Assembly (NCBI RefSeq): GCF_019613955.1
Contig: NZ_CP080443.1
Coordinates: 1,674,001 to 1,738,000, forward strand
Length of the DNA: 64,000 nt
Direction: 5' to 3'
Source of the DNA: Chryseobacterium sp. LJ668
GTDB lineage: Bacteria > Bacteroidota > Bacteroidia > Flavobacteriales > Weeksellaceae
A program made the position numbers and the translations under genes. This document shows positions 8,467 through 17,162 of this stretch, in pieces. The notes under the pieces are model-generated. The model was not told the origin of the DNA, searched no databases, and saw only the letters and a program-made list of their open reading frames with translations. How positions within the stretch are numbered: the first letter of the stretch is position 1; each line of letters begins with the position of its first letter.

Positions 8467-9102
8467 TTATTCGGTTTCAGTGATTTGAAATAGCTTGATA
8501 GTAATCTTGAAATCTTTGTGCTCTAGATTGATTGTCTCTGCAAAAGTAGGTTTTTTAGAGGCAAAGGTAAAATCTATTTTCTCTTTCTCATTTTTGGTGC
8601 AAACTATTTTTTTCAGTTGATGATATACTTTAGTATAATATAAATAGTAGGTTTTTTTATCAATTTTTGAGAGAAAGATATCAGAATCATCATTCTCAAA
8701 ACTTTCAGCCACAGGATATTTTTGTCTTAAAAGTTCCTGAAAATCATTCTTTAAAAAGTTAATGACCATTTTTTTATCTAAATCGGCCAGAACATAATTG
8801 AGCTTAAAATCATTTTCAGAAATTTCAAAATCGATCATTTTGTTGCCAAAATCAGAAGTCATCACGACTCTGTGTGTTGTTTCGGTGATCTTTTTAATGA
8901 TCAAAATTCCGCTCACGTGATTTTTATAAATATCCATCTGACATTTATACACATAATCTTCCTTTGATGAAAAGAAGAGATTTTCAACTATTTTTTTCGA
9001 GTTTGAAACTGATTGTACATCTGCAAGCTTATATGTTTTACAGGAAGTAAACAATAAGAAAATCAGGCTATAAAGAAAACTCAGAAGCAGGGATCGGCGC
9101 AT
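8467..9102 (-). CDS. lipoprotein of the pigment/LolA operon
   Basis: This encodes about 211 residues from the Met at 9102. The frame is open to 9126, but the later Met gives a standard lipoprotein signal: MRRSLLLSFL, a hydrophobic run and the lipobox LFTSC. The mature part is rich in beta-type sequence and lysine with no catalytic motif. It overlaps the end of the lolA-like gene by about 35 bp, so the two are translationally coupled. Aryl polyene clusters commonly pair a LolA-like carrier with a small outer-membrane lipoprotein, and this gene occupies that position, so a LolB-like receptor role is plausible. The sequence itself does not prove it. Confidence 0.72.
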   Translation of the reverse strand: MRRSLLLSFLYSLIFLLFTSCKTYKLADVQSVSNSKKIVENLFFSSKEDYVYKCQMDIYKNHVSGILIIKKITETTHRVVMTSDFGNKMIDFEISENDFKLNYVLADLDKKMVINFLKNDFQELLRQKYPVAESFENDDSDIFLSKIDKKTYYLYYTKVYHQLKKIVCTKNEKEKIDFTFASKKPTFAETINLEHKDFKITIKLFQITETE

Positions 9103-9691
9103 TGGTCTTGGTGTTTTTAAAAACAATATTTGTTGTATCTCCCGATGCTTCAGTCATATTGACTTGTGAAACTGTTGTCTGATTTTTAGGAAAATGAAGT
9201 TCAATCTGTTTGATGTATTTTAGCAGTTGAGCTGATTTCGGAGTAAATTTTGCAATATTCGAATTTCCATTTTTAAAATAAGCGACAGAAAATTCAGGGT
9301 CACTAAACATTTTTCCGTTGGAGCTCCCGACAATTAATTTATTAATTTTTTCAAAGGTTTTACTTTTAGCGTCAACAGATGATTTTTTACCCTGATCATT
9401 GATGAAAATTTTATTCTCTTTAAAAATAATACTGTACTGATAAGGTTTTGTGTATTTCCAGCTCAGTGTGTTTGGAGATTTTAAAGACATTCTGCCTTGT
9501 GTAACAATGTTTTTATCCAGAAAATCCATTTTTTTGGTCTGAATGAAATCACTCTGTAAGGTTTTGATTTCTTTTGTTTCAGCGGAAATTTTTGTAACGA
9601 ATGCCCTAGATTCTGCGCTCGTCATTGCTGAGTTTTGAGCAAAAACAAAATTTGAAATCAATAAAAGCAAAAAGGCAATATTTTTAATCAT
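9068..9691 (-). CDS. LolA-like outer membrane lipoprotein carrier protein
   Basis: This is a 207-residue periplasmic protein with a clear signal peptide (MIKNIAFLLLLISNFVFAQ, cleavage after about residue 19). The mature part has the LolA pattern: an N-terminal helix (KTLQSDFIQTKKMDFLDK), then GRMSLKSPNTLSWKYTKPYQ, then strands with IFINDQGKK. LolA carries hydrophobic lipoproteins across the periplasm. A cluster-specific paralogue like this one would instead carry the lipid-like aryl polyene or its ester to the outer membrane. It lies between the deacetylase gene (8 bp overlap) and the lipoprotein gene. Confidence 0.87.
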   Translation of the reverse strand: MIKNIAFLLLLISNFVFAQNSAMTSAESRAFVTKISAETKEIKTLQSDFIQTKKMDFLDKNIVTQGRMSLKSPNTLSWKYTKPYQYSIIFKENKIFINDQGKKSSVDAKSKTFEKINKLIVGSSNGKMFSDPEFSVAYFKNGNSNIAKFTPKSAQLLKYIKQIELHFPKNQTTVSQVNMTEASGDTTNIVFKNTKTNAPIPASEFSL

Positions 9692-10436
9692 TATTTTTTG
9701 ATTTAATCATTGGAATTGTAAAAGTCGAATAGTTTTCACGTTCCAAAAATAACAATAATTCGACCAAAATAGTGTACGTTTTTTCCGAAGTGTCGTGAAG
9801 AAGAATGACGCTGCCTTTTTTCAACTTTTTTGTTATTTTTTTCATGATTTTTTTCTCGTCATTCACTACGGTATCAAAAGAACGGACATTCCAACCGATG
9901 CTTTTTTTGTGACTTTTCCTGATTGCCTTTGCAATATTAGGATTGGTCACTCCGAAAGGTGGTCGGTACAAATTGGTTTTAATATCTCCAACATTTAAAA
10001 TAGCATCATCACATTTCCTAATTTCCTTAATCATTTTCTGCGTTGATAAAAATCCGGTGTTGTTTGAGTGCGAATAAGTATGATTCCCAATCAAATGACC
10101 TTCGCTAATCATTCTTTGAAATGTCTCAGGATGTTTTTCAATCTGTTTTCCGATACAGAAAAAAGTGGCTTTGATATTTTTTTCTTTTAATAGATCTAAA
10201 AACTTCGGTGTAAATTCAGTGGGCCCGTCATCAAAAGTGAGAGCGATTTCTTTAATTCTTGTTCGTTTGTGGGTGAAACTGTTGACAAAATATCCTAATT
10301 GAATATCAAACGAACCCCAAACGACAACCGCAGAAAAGAGTATGAAACAGAAAGTGTAAACCCAAATTGTTCCTTGAAATGCATAAATAAATAGATTCAA
10401 GAAAAGATAGAATAGGATAAATGGATAATGTTTCAT
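9684..10436 (-). CDS. polysaccharide deacetylase family protein (NodB domain)
   Basis: This encodes about 250 residues from the Met at 10436 (MKHYPFILFYLFLNLF). The frame is open to 10511, but those extra 25 codons partly come from a palindromic repeat and precede a normal membrane anchor, so I use the internal start. Two N-terminal hydrophobic segments (about residues 3-45) anchor the enzyme. The NodB homology domain follows, with the TFDDGP motif at 67-72 and the zinc-binding HxxxH at His119/His123 (GNHTYSHS), and RPPFG further on. The family removes N- or O-acyl groups from glycans. Its substrate in a pigment operon is unknown. Confidence 0.85.
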   Translation of the reverse strand: MKHYPFILFYLFLNLFIYAFQGTIWVYTFCFILFSAVVVWGSFDIQLGYFVNSFTHKRTRIKEIALTFDDGPTEFTPKFLDLLKEKNIKATFFCIGKQIEKHPETFQRMISEGHLIGNHTYSHSNNTGFLSTQKMIKEIRKCDDAILNVGDIKTNLYRPPFGVTNPNIAKAIRKSHKKSIGWNVRSFDTVVNDEKKIMKKITKKLKKGSVILLHDTSEKTYTILVELLLFLERENYSTFTIPMIKSKNND

Positions 10437-10488
10437 CTTTACTGTTTTTGGATTTTCATTTAAATATGAAGTTACTTTAGATGCCTTG

Positions 10489-10569
10489 TTTGTCATTCTG
10501 AATGAAACCAAGTGGAGTGAAGAATCTGAGATGAAAATGTATAGATTCTTCCTTCATCAGAATGACAAA
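10489..10569. repeat. TTTGTCATTC palindromic repeat (copy 2)
   Basis: Perfect 13-base arms (TTTGTCATTCTGA at 10489-10501, TCAGAATGACAAA at 10557-10569) flank a 55-base centre that itself contains AGAATCT and AGATTCTT. The element lies inside the operon, between the dead ketosynthase partner and the deacetylase gene, and could fold in the transcript to modulate downstream expression. Confidence 0.7.
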
Positions 10570-10592
10570 GATAATGTCTTTACTATGTAGAA

Positions 10593-11654
10593 TTAAGCTC
10601 TCTCCAATAAAACCAAACTGTGGTCAATTCCTCCCAAATGATTGTACAATAGAAGATTTTTAATGCCTTCCTTGTTCATATCATTAATTTTCATCACTTC
10701 GGGAATCTCCTGATTTTTCAAAATATGACAAGCCATGAAAGTTGAAAATCCGCTAGCTGTATTAAATTCCCCGCTCAAATGTTTGTAATACAGTAGTGAA
10801 GAATTTGGAAATAATTCCCATGTATTTTGATAATAAACATCCGATTCAGAATCTCCGCTGAAACCTAAAATCACAGCATCAATCTCTTCGCTTCTCAAAT
10901 TGTTTTTAACTAAAAAATCTTCAATGAATTGTTGAGTTTCATTTAATTCTAATGAGTTTATGATTTGAATATCTTTTAATCGAGCATAAGAACTTTCGGT
11001 TTTATCTTTTCCTAAAACAAAAAAGCTAGAACCTTCGCCCCAAATCACACCTTCCGTTGTTGAATTTAAATAATCCGCTGGAAGATTTTCTTCTTTTTTT
11101 ATGGAATTATTCAGTTTGTACAATTCCATCGTTCGCTCGGTTTGCTCGTCTGTTGAACCCACCAAAATAGTTGAAGCTTCACCATCTAAAATCTGAAGCT
11201 TCGCATCCAGCATTGAAAATTCTAGTGAAGATGAACTGTTGACGTACGTGAAATTATAGCCGTGACATTGTAAACCTAAAGCGATTTGTCCCGAAACGGT
11301 ATTGTGAGTCGATTGGATAAAAAACGTTGGCGTCAAAAATTCTTCATTATTTTCCAATACATTTTTCAGGAACTTTTCGGAATCCTGAGAACAGCCCATA
11401 CCGGTTCCGACGATGATAGCGTCGGGTTTTTCAATTCCGGCTTCCTGCAAAGCCTTTGTGGAAGCTACGGAGCTCATTTTTACCGTTTTAGACATTCTTC
11501 TGCTCATCGCTGCCGGAATGAATTCTTTGTAATTCGGCTCGATGGCCTTTAAAATCTGAACTGATTTTTCAGGTTTTAAAGTATCGAAGAAATTTTCGTT
11601 TAAAGTGTCCTGAACAGAGATACAGGCTGCACTGTTGATGTAAACTGCACCCAT
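10593..11654 (-). CDS. ketosynthase-like chain-length-factor type protein (catalytically dead)
   Basis: This 353-residue protein has the ketosynthase fold but lacks the catalytic triad. Where FabF has the nucleophile Cys the sequence reads TYVNSSSSLEF (Ser around 140); the HGT motif is replaced by ILGFSGDSESD and the GH motif by HLSGEFNTASG. It is also about 50 residues shorter than active enzymes. Its start overlaps by one base the stop of an intact ketosynthase (11654-12850). This pairing is the KSalpha/KSbeta arrangement of type II polyketide systems and of the ApeO/ApeC pair in aryl polyene clusters. The likely role is to form a heterodimer that sets chain length. Confidence 0.85.
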   Translation of the reverse strand: MGAVYINSAACISVQDTLNENFFDTLKPEKSVQILKAIEPNYKEFIPAAMSRRMSKTVKMSSVASTKALQEAGIEKPDAIIVGTGMGCSQDSEKFLKNVLENNEEFLTPTFFIQSTHNTVSGQIALGLQCHGYNFTYVNSSSSLEFSMLDAKLQILDGEASTILVGSTDEQTERTMELYKLNNSIKKEENLPADYLNSTTEGVIWGEGSSFFVLGKDKTESSYARLKDIQIINSLELNETQQFIEDFLVKNNLRSEEIDAVILGFSGDSESDVYYQNTWELFPNSSLLYYKHLSGEFNTASGFSTFMACHILKNQEIPEVMKINDMNKEGIKNLLLYNHLGGIDHSLVLLERA

Positions 11655-12850
11655 TATTTAGAAAAAATTAAAGTTGAACAGTTTCCGCCAAATCCAAATG
11701 AGTTGGAAAGTACGTGGTTGATATTTTTTTCTTTCAGTTCGGTAACCGGCGTCAAATCAAATTCTTCCATTTTAGTTTTGAAATTTAAATTCGGAAAAAT
11801 CACATTATTCTGCATCGCCAAAATCGAATAAACCGCTTCAATTCCCGCTGCTGCAGCCAAAGTATGACCGGTAAATGCTTTCGTAGAACTGAATTCCGGA
11901 ACCTGATTTTCGCCGAAAATTCTGATCATCGCGATACCTTCAGACAAATCATTATTTGGCGTTGCCGTACCATGAACGTTGATGTAATCAATATTTTCTT
12001 TATTTAAACCTGAAACTTTCAACGCTTTTTCCATTGCTAAATAAGCACCTTGTCCGTTTTCCGAAGAAGCGGTTTGGTGATGCGCATCGTTGGCATTTCC
12101 GTATCCAGAAAGATAAGCAAGGACTTTTTTATTTTCTTTTTTCACCAATTCATCAGATTCCAAAACGAGGAAAGCAGCTGCTTCGCCCAGATTGAGGCCT
12201 TTTCTGTCATTGTCAAAGGGCGTGTTATAGGAATCCGTTAAAATCATCAGTGTATTGAATCCGTTCAGCGTAAATTTTGAAAGAGAATCTGTTCCGCCGA
12301 CAATCACGCGGTCAAGAACGCCATTTTTGATGAGTTTTGCACCCATCATAATCGCATTGGCTGCAGACGAACAAGCCGTGCTGATGGTTGAAACCATCCC
12401 TTTCAGACCTAATAATTCTGCAATCGCCAAAGATGAATTTCCGGCATCATGCGAGTCGATGTATTTTTGCTTTTCGGGGAAATCTTCGTAGGTGTAGAAA
12501 TATTTTTCGGTAATATCCATTCCCGCCACACTTGTCGAGGAAATAAAACCGGTTTTATATTCATTGATATCCGAAATTCCGGCACTTTCTACAGCTTCTT
12601 TTGCGGCAATCATTCCTAATAAAGTGGTCCTTGTGACGTTGTTGTCTTCAGGAAGCTGAAGTTTCTGCACCAATTCTTCATTAGATAATTTTATCTCGCC
12701 TGTTTTGATGCTTCCCGCATGGCGAGTTTCAAACAGTTGAATGTCTGAAATGCCGTGTGTACCGGTTGTCAACGAAATAAAATTTTCCTCGACATTGTTA
12801 CCAATGGAGGAAATAATGCCCATTCCTGTAATGGCAATTTTTTGACTCAT
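11654..12850 (-). CDS. beta-ketoacyl-ACP synthase (FabF-like, KSalpha partner)
   Basis: This 398-residue ketosynthase has an intact triad: Cys160 in TACSSAANAIM, His293 in NVHGTATPNND and His329 in AFTGHTLAAAAG. It is normal in length. It is directly coupled (one-base overlap) to the dead ketosynthase downstream, and follows the ACP gene by 82 bp. By analogy with aryl polyene systems, the heterodimer would carry out the repeated malonyl-ACP condensations that build the polyene chain on the neighbouring ACP. Confidence 0.91.
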   Translation of the reverse strand: MSQKIAITGMGIISSIGNNVEENFISLTTGTHGISDIQLFETRHAGSIKTGEIKLSNEELVQKLQLPEDNNVTRTTLLGMIAAKEAVESAGISDINEYKTGFISSTSVAGMDITEKYFYTYEDFPEKQKYIDSHDAGNSSLAIAELLGLKGMVSTISTACSSAANAIMMGAKLIKNGVLDRVIVGGTDSLSKFTLNGFNTLMILTDSYNTPFDNDRKGLNLGEAAAFLVLESDELVKKENKKVLAYLSGYGNANDAHHQTASSENGQGAYLAMEKALKVSGLNKENIDYINVHGTATPNNDLSEGIAMIRIFGENQVPEFSSTKAFTGHTLAAAAGIEAVYSILAMQNNVIFPNLNFKTKMEEFDLTPVTELKEKNINHVLSNSFGFGGNCSTLIFSK

Positions 12851-12925
12851 TTTTTATAAATGTAACAAGAAAGCAATTCAACAATGTTCCAATAATTGCT
12901 AGACTGTTACATTGTTAGATTGGTA
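12851..12925 (-). repeat. CAATGT-rich interspersed repeat after ACP gene 2
   Basis: Read on the minus strand, this spacer contains ACCAATCTAACAATGTAACA, then TCTAGCA and ACATTGTT, similar to the spacer after the first ACP gene (1798-1870). It holds no gene. Confidence 0.45.
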
Positions 12926-12932
12926 AATTAAT

Positions 12933-13190
12933 TTATTTTGTTCTGTTTTCCTGGATATATTTTGCCATCGTTTCAATCGATTCAAAAATATCTTTCCCTT
13001 TTTTAGGATCGGCTAATTTGATTCCGTAGTCTTTATCCATTAGTACGATCAGTTCAAGGGCATCAATAGAATCTAATCCCAAACCACTGCCAAATAACGG
13101 GTCTGTGTCTTTGATTTCTTCTACTGCAACGTCCTCAAGATTAAGAACTTCTATGATTTTGTTTTTTAATTCTAACTTTAAATCTTCCAT
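12933..13190 (-). CDS. acyl carrier protein
   Basis: This is an 85-residue acidic carrier protein with the phosphopantetheine Ser41 in GLGLDSIDALELIVL. The length and predicted helices are normal. It is encoded just upstream of the KSalpha/KSbeta pair on the same strand and is the natural carrier for that pair. It differs from the first ACP (1520-1774), so the cluster seems to use two carriers, perhaps one for starter loading and one for chain extension. That split is inference. Confidence 0.92.
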   Translation of the reverse strand: MEDLKLELKNKIIEVLNLEDVAVEEIKDTDPLFGSGLGLDSIDALELIVLMDKDYGIKLADPKKGKDIFESIETMAKYIQENRTK

Positions 13191-13234
13191 TTTTTATTTA
13201 ATGTATTAATATTTACCCCTAACAAAACTTCTTA

Positions 13235-13795
13235 TTACCTAGACATTGGAGGTGGAGGTAACTGTTTTTCCGGTAAATAATTATCAATTTTATTTTGTTT
13301 AATAATATCTTTTTCTAATCTGCTAAAATCAATATTAAATTTTGAAATCTTAGCTGAATCTTGCTGTGAATATATTTTACTTTCTAGCATTTTGAAAATT
13401 CCTTGAAACTCTTGATTCATTAGAGGAAGAATAAAGCACATCTCGATTTTCTTTTTATTTTTTTGAAATGAGATATAATTTCTACTTCCTGCATAAAAAT
13501 GATTAGGCTCTAATTCTTTCTTTGAAATATATTCTCTAATATCGTCCTTTCCTAATTTATTTATAATTTTAATTTCCTCATCATTTAATTGATATGAGTA
13601 ATAAGCTTCAGTTTTATAACCATTGATATAAACATCTAGCTTTCCGTTTTTATCTATAGTGGAATATGAGTTAATATCTATTTTATTTACCGATGCAACG
13701 TCATAACTAACCAGTTGGAATTTTTCAAGGTTAACTTTTTGAGCACAAATGCTGAAGCTGAATAAAATAGTTAAAAGGATAATAAGGTTTTTCAT
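13235..13795 (-). CDS. secreted hypothetical protein
   Basis: This is a 186-residue protein with a signal peptide (MKNLIILLTILFSFSICAQ, cleavage near residue 19). The mature part is rich in Lys, Ile and Tyr, ends in PEKQLPPPPMSR, and has no motif I recognise. It sits inside the pigment operon between the mini-ketosynthase-like gene (14 bp) and the ACP gene (44 bp). It is more AT-rich than its neighbours and looks unrelated to acyl chain chemistry, so it may be a later insertion. Its function is unknown. Confidence 0.7.
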   Translation of the reverse strand: MKNLIILLTILFSFSICAQKVNLEKFQLVSYDVASVNKIDINSYSTIDKNGKLDVYINGYKTEAYYSYQLNDEEIKIINKLGKDDIREYISKKELEPNHFYAGSRNYISFQKNKKKIEMCFILPLMNQEFQGIFKMLESKIYSQQDSAKISKFNIDFSRLEKDIIKQNKIDNYLPEKQLPPPPMSR

Positions 13796-13809
13796 TAAAA
13801 ATTAATTTT

Positions 13810-14349
13810 TCACAAGGTTAACAAATATACAAAAGCTTTATAACTTTCCTGATATAGTTCGACCCAGCCGCACAAGACTTTTTCAGCTTTTCCTGATTGC
13901 AGAATCTGTGCCGCGTATGAATTCAAAAATTCTTCATCGAATTCATCCAAAACGAAAAAAGCATTTTCGGTCTGCATTTTATGCTTGATGCTGATTTCGC
14001 CAACGCAAATATTCGGAAGTGTGTACACAAAAACGGCAGGACTCGGGAAATAATTTTCCTGAGAATTGATGCTTTCCTGATATTTAAAATCGGTGTCGAG
14101 GCTTGATGATTTGTTGGCGAAAACCAATGCGGTTTTGCTGTGGTCGTCATTTTTTAAAATCATTTCGGAAGCGAGAAATGCCAATTTACTCAAGTTATCC
14201 ATCTTATGAAATTTCGGATAATTCAGTTCTAAACTTTTATAAGCTTCTTTAGCAAAGTCTATGAAACTTTCGGTTTGGCTTTCAAAAATAATTTGTTCGT
14301 TTACAACAATTTTTGAATTTTCTATAGTGCAAATGTCTGTTTTCTTCAT
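13810..14349 (-). CDS. mini ketosynthase-like protein (N-terminal KS-related domain)
   Basis: This encodes about 179 residues from the Met at 14349; Met codons at 14367 and 14358 are alternatives, the first overlapping the upstream ketosynthase stop as ATGTTAA. The sequence resembles a truncated beta-ketoacyl synthase N-terminal domain: a helix with [13 protein letters not shown], then [15 protein letters not shown] in the place of a KS core strand, then [18 protein letters not shown]. No nucleophile Cys in a KS context and no HGT motif are present, so it cannot condense by itself. Proteins of this size and type accompany ketosynthases in aryl polyene and flexirubin clusters. A structural or partner role for the ketosynthase at 14361-15494 is likely. 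Confidence 0.72.
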   Translation of the reverse strand: MKKTDICTIENSKIVVNEQIIFESQTESFIDFAKEAYKSLELNYPKFHKMDNLSKLAFLASEMILKNDDHSKTALVFANKSSSLDTDFKYQESINSQENYFPSPAVFVYTLPNICVGEISIKHKMQTENAFFVLDEFDEEFLNSYAAQILQSGKAEKVLCGWVELYQESYKAFVYLLTL

Positions 14350-14360
14350 CGTCTTCATTT

Positions 14361-15494
14361 TTAACATTTCTCTAAAACAATGGCTGCATTACATCCTCCA
14401 AAACCAGAAGCCGTTTTCAGAATATATTTAATTTCTGCAGACTGATTTTCTTTAATAATATTCAAATCCTGAGAAACGCCCATTTCTTCAAAGTTTTTAG
14501 ATGGAATTAAGGTGCTTTTCAAAGCAGATTCCATAGAAATAAGACTTTCCAGTAAACCCGAAGCTCCCAAACAATGCCCGTAATAGCCTTTCATACTGTT
14601 GAGAGGTATATTTTGCAAATCCATTCGGTTGAAGGCAATGGCTTCCATTTCGTCGTTATAAAGTGTTGCCGTTCCGTGCGCGGAAATAAAATCGATTTGT
14701 TCTGAAGAAACTTTAGCTTCTTTCATCGCATTTTGAACGCTCGCAAACAATCCGTCGCCAGTTCTTGATGGTCCGGAAATGTGATTGGCATCATTAATCG
14801 CAGAATCGCCTAGAATTTTAAACTTGAATTTTTCTTTCTGATTTAATTCTGAAGTTATATAAGCACTTGCAGTCGCTTCGCCCAGATTAATTCCGTTTCG
14901 GTTTTTATCGTAAGGTTTACAAGGTTCGCTTCCAATTGCCTGAAAAGAATTGAAACCCGAAATCACAAACTCAGAAATTTCGTCTCCGGCAACCACAAAA
15001 GCATCCTTGTATTTTCCTGCCTGAATCATATTTTTCGCCACAGAAATCGCCATCACTCCTGAAACGCAAGCATTGGACACCACAATCGGTTTGGTTTTAA
15101 ATTCAAAAAAGTCAGCCAGTTTTTGAGCTAAGTTTGAAAGGTAAACGCCGTCCGGTAAAGTGGTTTCGTTTTTTAATAAACTGATATTTCCTTTCGTCGT
15201 TGAAAGAATAAAAGCCGTTTCATCTGAAATTGGATTCCTTTCAATCAAAGGTTTTAGACTCAACAGAAGCATTTTTTCAAGTCTTGTGAAATTCTGATTG
15301 TCGAAGTTTGTACTGAACTCTTTTTCCAATTTTGCAGAATCAATTTTAGAGACAAAAAAAGCTTCGTGATTTTCGATGATTTTATGTAAAGCAACACCGG
15401 ATTTTCCTTCTAAAAGGGCTTTCCAGTTTGATTCTACATCAAAACCCAAAGGCGTGACGCAGTTGTAATCTGTGATGTAAATATCCTTCGTCAT
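14361..15494 (-). CDS. beta-ketoacyl-ACP synthase (FabF-like)
   Basis: This 377-residue ketosynthase keeps all three catalytic residues: Cys143 in [11 protein letters not shown], His273 in [11 protein letters not shown] and His307 in [11 protein letters not shown]. It is somewhat shorter than FabF. Its start overlaps the thioesterase stop by four bases (ATGA) and its stop overlaps the next frame, so it is tightly coupled in the operon. It is probably the initiating or a chain-modifying ketosynthase of the pigment pathway, working beside the KSalpha/KSbeta pair. Which substrate it takes cannot be read from sequence. Confidence 0.9.
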   Translation of the reverse strand: MTKDIYITDYNCVTPLGFDVESNWKALLEGKSGVALHKIIENHEAFFVSKIDSAKLEKEFSTNFDNQNFTRLEKMLLLSLKPLIERNPISDETAFILSTTKGNISLLKNETTLPDGVYLSNLAQKLADFFEFKTKPIVVSNACVSGVMAISVAKNMIQAGKYKDAFVVAGDEISEFVISGFNSFQAIGSEPCKPYDKNRNGINLGEATASAYITSELNQKEKFKFKILGDSAINDANHISGPSRTGDGLFASVQNAMKEAKVSSEQIDFISAHGTATLYNDEMEAIAFNRMDLQNIPLNSMKGYYGHCLGASGLLESLISMESALKSTLIPSKNFEEMGVSQDLNIIKENQSAEIKYILKTASGFGGCNAAIVLEKC

Positions 15495-15910
15495 AATCCC
15501 ATTTTATCTTTCCAAGTCTGAAAAAACTCGGGATTGTACAGGCATAAATTATTCTCAGAATCCAGAAAAACCTGAATGGTTTCTCCACTGCAAACCAATT
15601 GATTATTTTGATTGAAAATCTCGTATTTATAAATCAGTTTTGCTGAAACAGAATTCACGAAAGTAGTTACGATCTTGAAGGTTTCGCCATATTTTAAAGG
15701 AAGAAAATGTTCGCACGTACTTTTCACAATAGGTGTTACGAATCCAGCTTTTTGAATATCAAGGTAGGTCAAACTGTGCTGTCTTCCGAAAGCTTCTCTT
15801 CCGTCCTCAAAGTACACGATGTAATGCCCATGCCAGACAATTCCCAGCGGATCTGTTTCGTTGAATCTCACGCGTACTTCTTCGGTACAAGTTAAATCTT
15901 TAGACTGCAT
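15491..15910 (-). CDS. acyl-CoA/ACP thioesterase, 4HBT hotdog family
   Basis: This 139-residue hotdog protein has the YbgC/4-hydroxybenzoyl-CoA thioesterase signature: the catalytic-type Asp in FNETDPLGIVWHGHYIVYFEDGRE at about residues 16-38. The family hydrolyses acyl thioesters. Thioesterases of this type are standard members of aryl polyene clusters and could release stalled or finished chains. The gene overlaps the ABC permease stop by 11 bp and the ketosynthase start by 4 bp, so it is embedded in the operon. Confidence 0.87.
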   Translation of the reverse strand: MQSKDLTCTEEVRVRFNETDPLGIVWHGHYIVYFEDGREAFGRQHSLTYLDIQKAGFVTPIVKSTCEHFLPLKYGETFKIVTTFVNSVSAKLIYKYEIFNQNNQLVCSGETIQVFLDSENNLCLYNPEFFQTWKDKMGL

Positions 15911-17162
15911 TTTGTTTTCTTTCGTATAGTAAAGATATAGTTACCATCGCAATATAAAATAAAAATAAGAAAATCAGTTCTTTGGCAATTTCGCCAATGC
16001 CGCTGTTTCTTAAAATAATATCGTAATATGCGTTCAGCCCCCAGTTCATCGGGGAAAATGCTGCTATTTTCTGCATAAATTCGGGCATCAGGAAAACCGG
16101 AACCCAAATGCCGCCAATCGCTGCCAAAACCACCACGGAAGTCGCTCCAAACGGCGCCGACTGTTCCTGAGTATTTGACACTGTTCCTATTAAAACCCCA
16201 AATCCAATCGCTGCCAATCCTGCAAACAAAGTCACAATCAAAAGATGGAACATTTTTCCGGTCACCTCAAACTGAGGCAAATCCATCAAAGGGAAAAGCC
16301 AGATTCCCACTGCAACCATCAGCAAAAACTGGATGACGCAGATGATGAGATACGTGAATGTTTTTCCTAAAATATGAATGTAATACGGCGTCGGGCTCAC
16401 GCGAACTCTCACGCTCGTTCCCTGACTTTTTTCTTTGACTAAATTAATCGACAACGGCACCACAATAAAGAAAATCGCAAACAACGCCCACGCAGGAACG
16501 TTGTGTTGCACGGAATTCGGCATCAATTCTTCTTTGCCCTTGTTCGGTGTGATTTCCTTGAAGGTGATTAAACTTTTATTTTCAAGGTCTTCCGTCGTTC
16601 CGAGCTGGTCTTGAAAGGCTTTGTAGATTTTTTTATTCTCGATTTCAAAAACCATTTTGTTGATGGCGTTCATCACAGAATTTTTGAAACCTGCGTTGGT
16701 TGCAGGATCAAAATACAGATGAATATCTTTCGCTTTTGAAGCTATAGCTTTTGTCGCAGCCGAATCGGTTTCCAATCCAAAAGAGCTTACGACAGTCTGA
16801 ACTTTTGAATCGATGTTTGAATTTAAATCTTTCGTTAAGTTTTCCGGAATGACAATAGCCATTTGATAGTCTCCCGTAAAGACAGCTTTTTCAGCCGATT
16901 TTTCGTTGTAATCGGTAACGAGTTCAAATGTTTTGCTGGTTTCCAGTTCTTTTTTAATGACTTTGGAAACTTCAGAATGATCATTATCAATAAAAATAAT
17001 CGGGATTTTTGAACCTTCCAGATTTTTAAAGGTAGAATCCTGTATTAAAGTAATCGTAATAATCAACAGCAACGGCATCAGGAAAATAATGACAATTCCG
17101 CCTGAATCTCTTTTCAGTAACTGAATTTCCTTGATGAAACTTCTCCACAATTTATACAACAT
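15900..17162 (-). CDS. ABC-2 type transporter permease
   Basis: This is a 420-residue membrane protein: one N-terminal membrane segment (about 24-41), a large soluble domain of about 190 residues containing VIPENLTKDLNS, then five or six C-terminal membrane helices starting near residue 225 (PAWALFAIFFIVVPLSINLV). This layout is typical of ABC-2 exporters of the YhgE/DrrB class. It overlaps the ATPase gene by 11 bp, so the two should form one transporter in the inner membrane. In the pigment operon it could export a pigment intermediate or lipid. Cargo is inferred only from context. Confidence 0.87.
   Translation of the reverse strand: MLYKLWRSFIKEIQLLKRDSGGIVIIFLMPLLLIITITLIQDSTFKNLEGSKIPIIFIDNDHSEVSKVIKKELETSKTFELVTDYNEKSAEKAVFTGDYQMAIVIPENLTKDLNSNIDSKVQTVVSSFGLETDSAATKAIASKAKDIHLYFDPATNAGFKNSVMNAINKMVFEIENKKIYKAFQDQLGTTEDLENKSLITFKEITPNKGKEELMPNSVQHNVPAWALFAIFFIVVPLSINLVKEKSQGTSVRVRVSPTPYYIHILGKTFTYLIICVIQFLLMVAVGIWLFPLMDLPQFEVTGKMFHLLIVTLFAGLAAIGFGVLIGTVSNTQEQSAPFGATSVVVLAAIGGIWVPVFLMPEFMQKIAAFSPMNWGLNAYYDIILRNSGIGEIAKELIFLFLFYIAMVTISLLYERKQNAV

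Noticed and set aside
10437..10511. Upstream extension of the deacetylase frame
   Set aside because: The first codons derive from a palindromic repeat; the Met at 10436 gives a normal membrane anchor.
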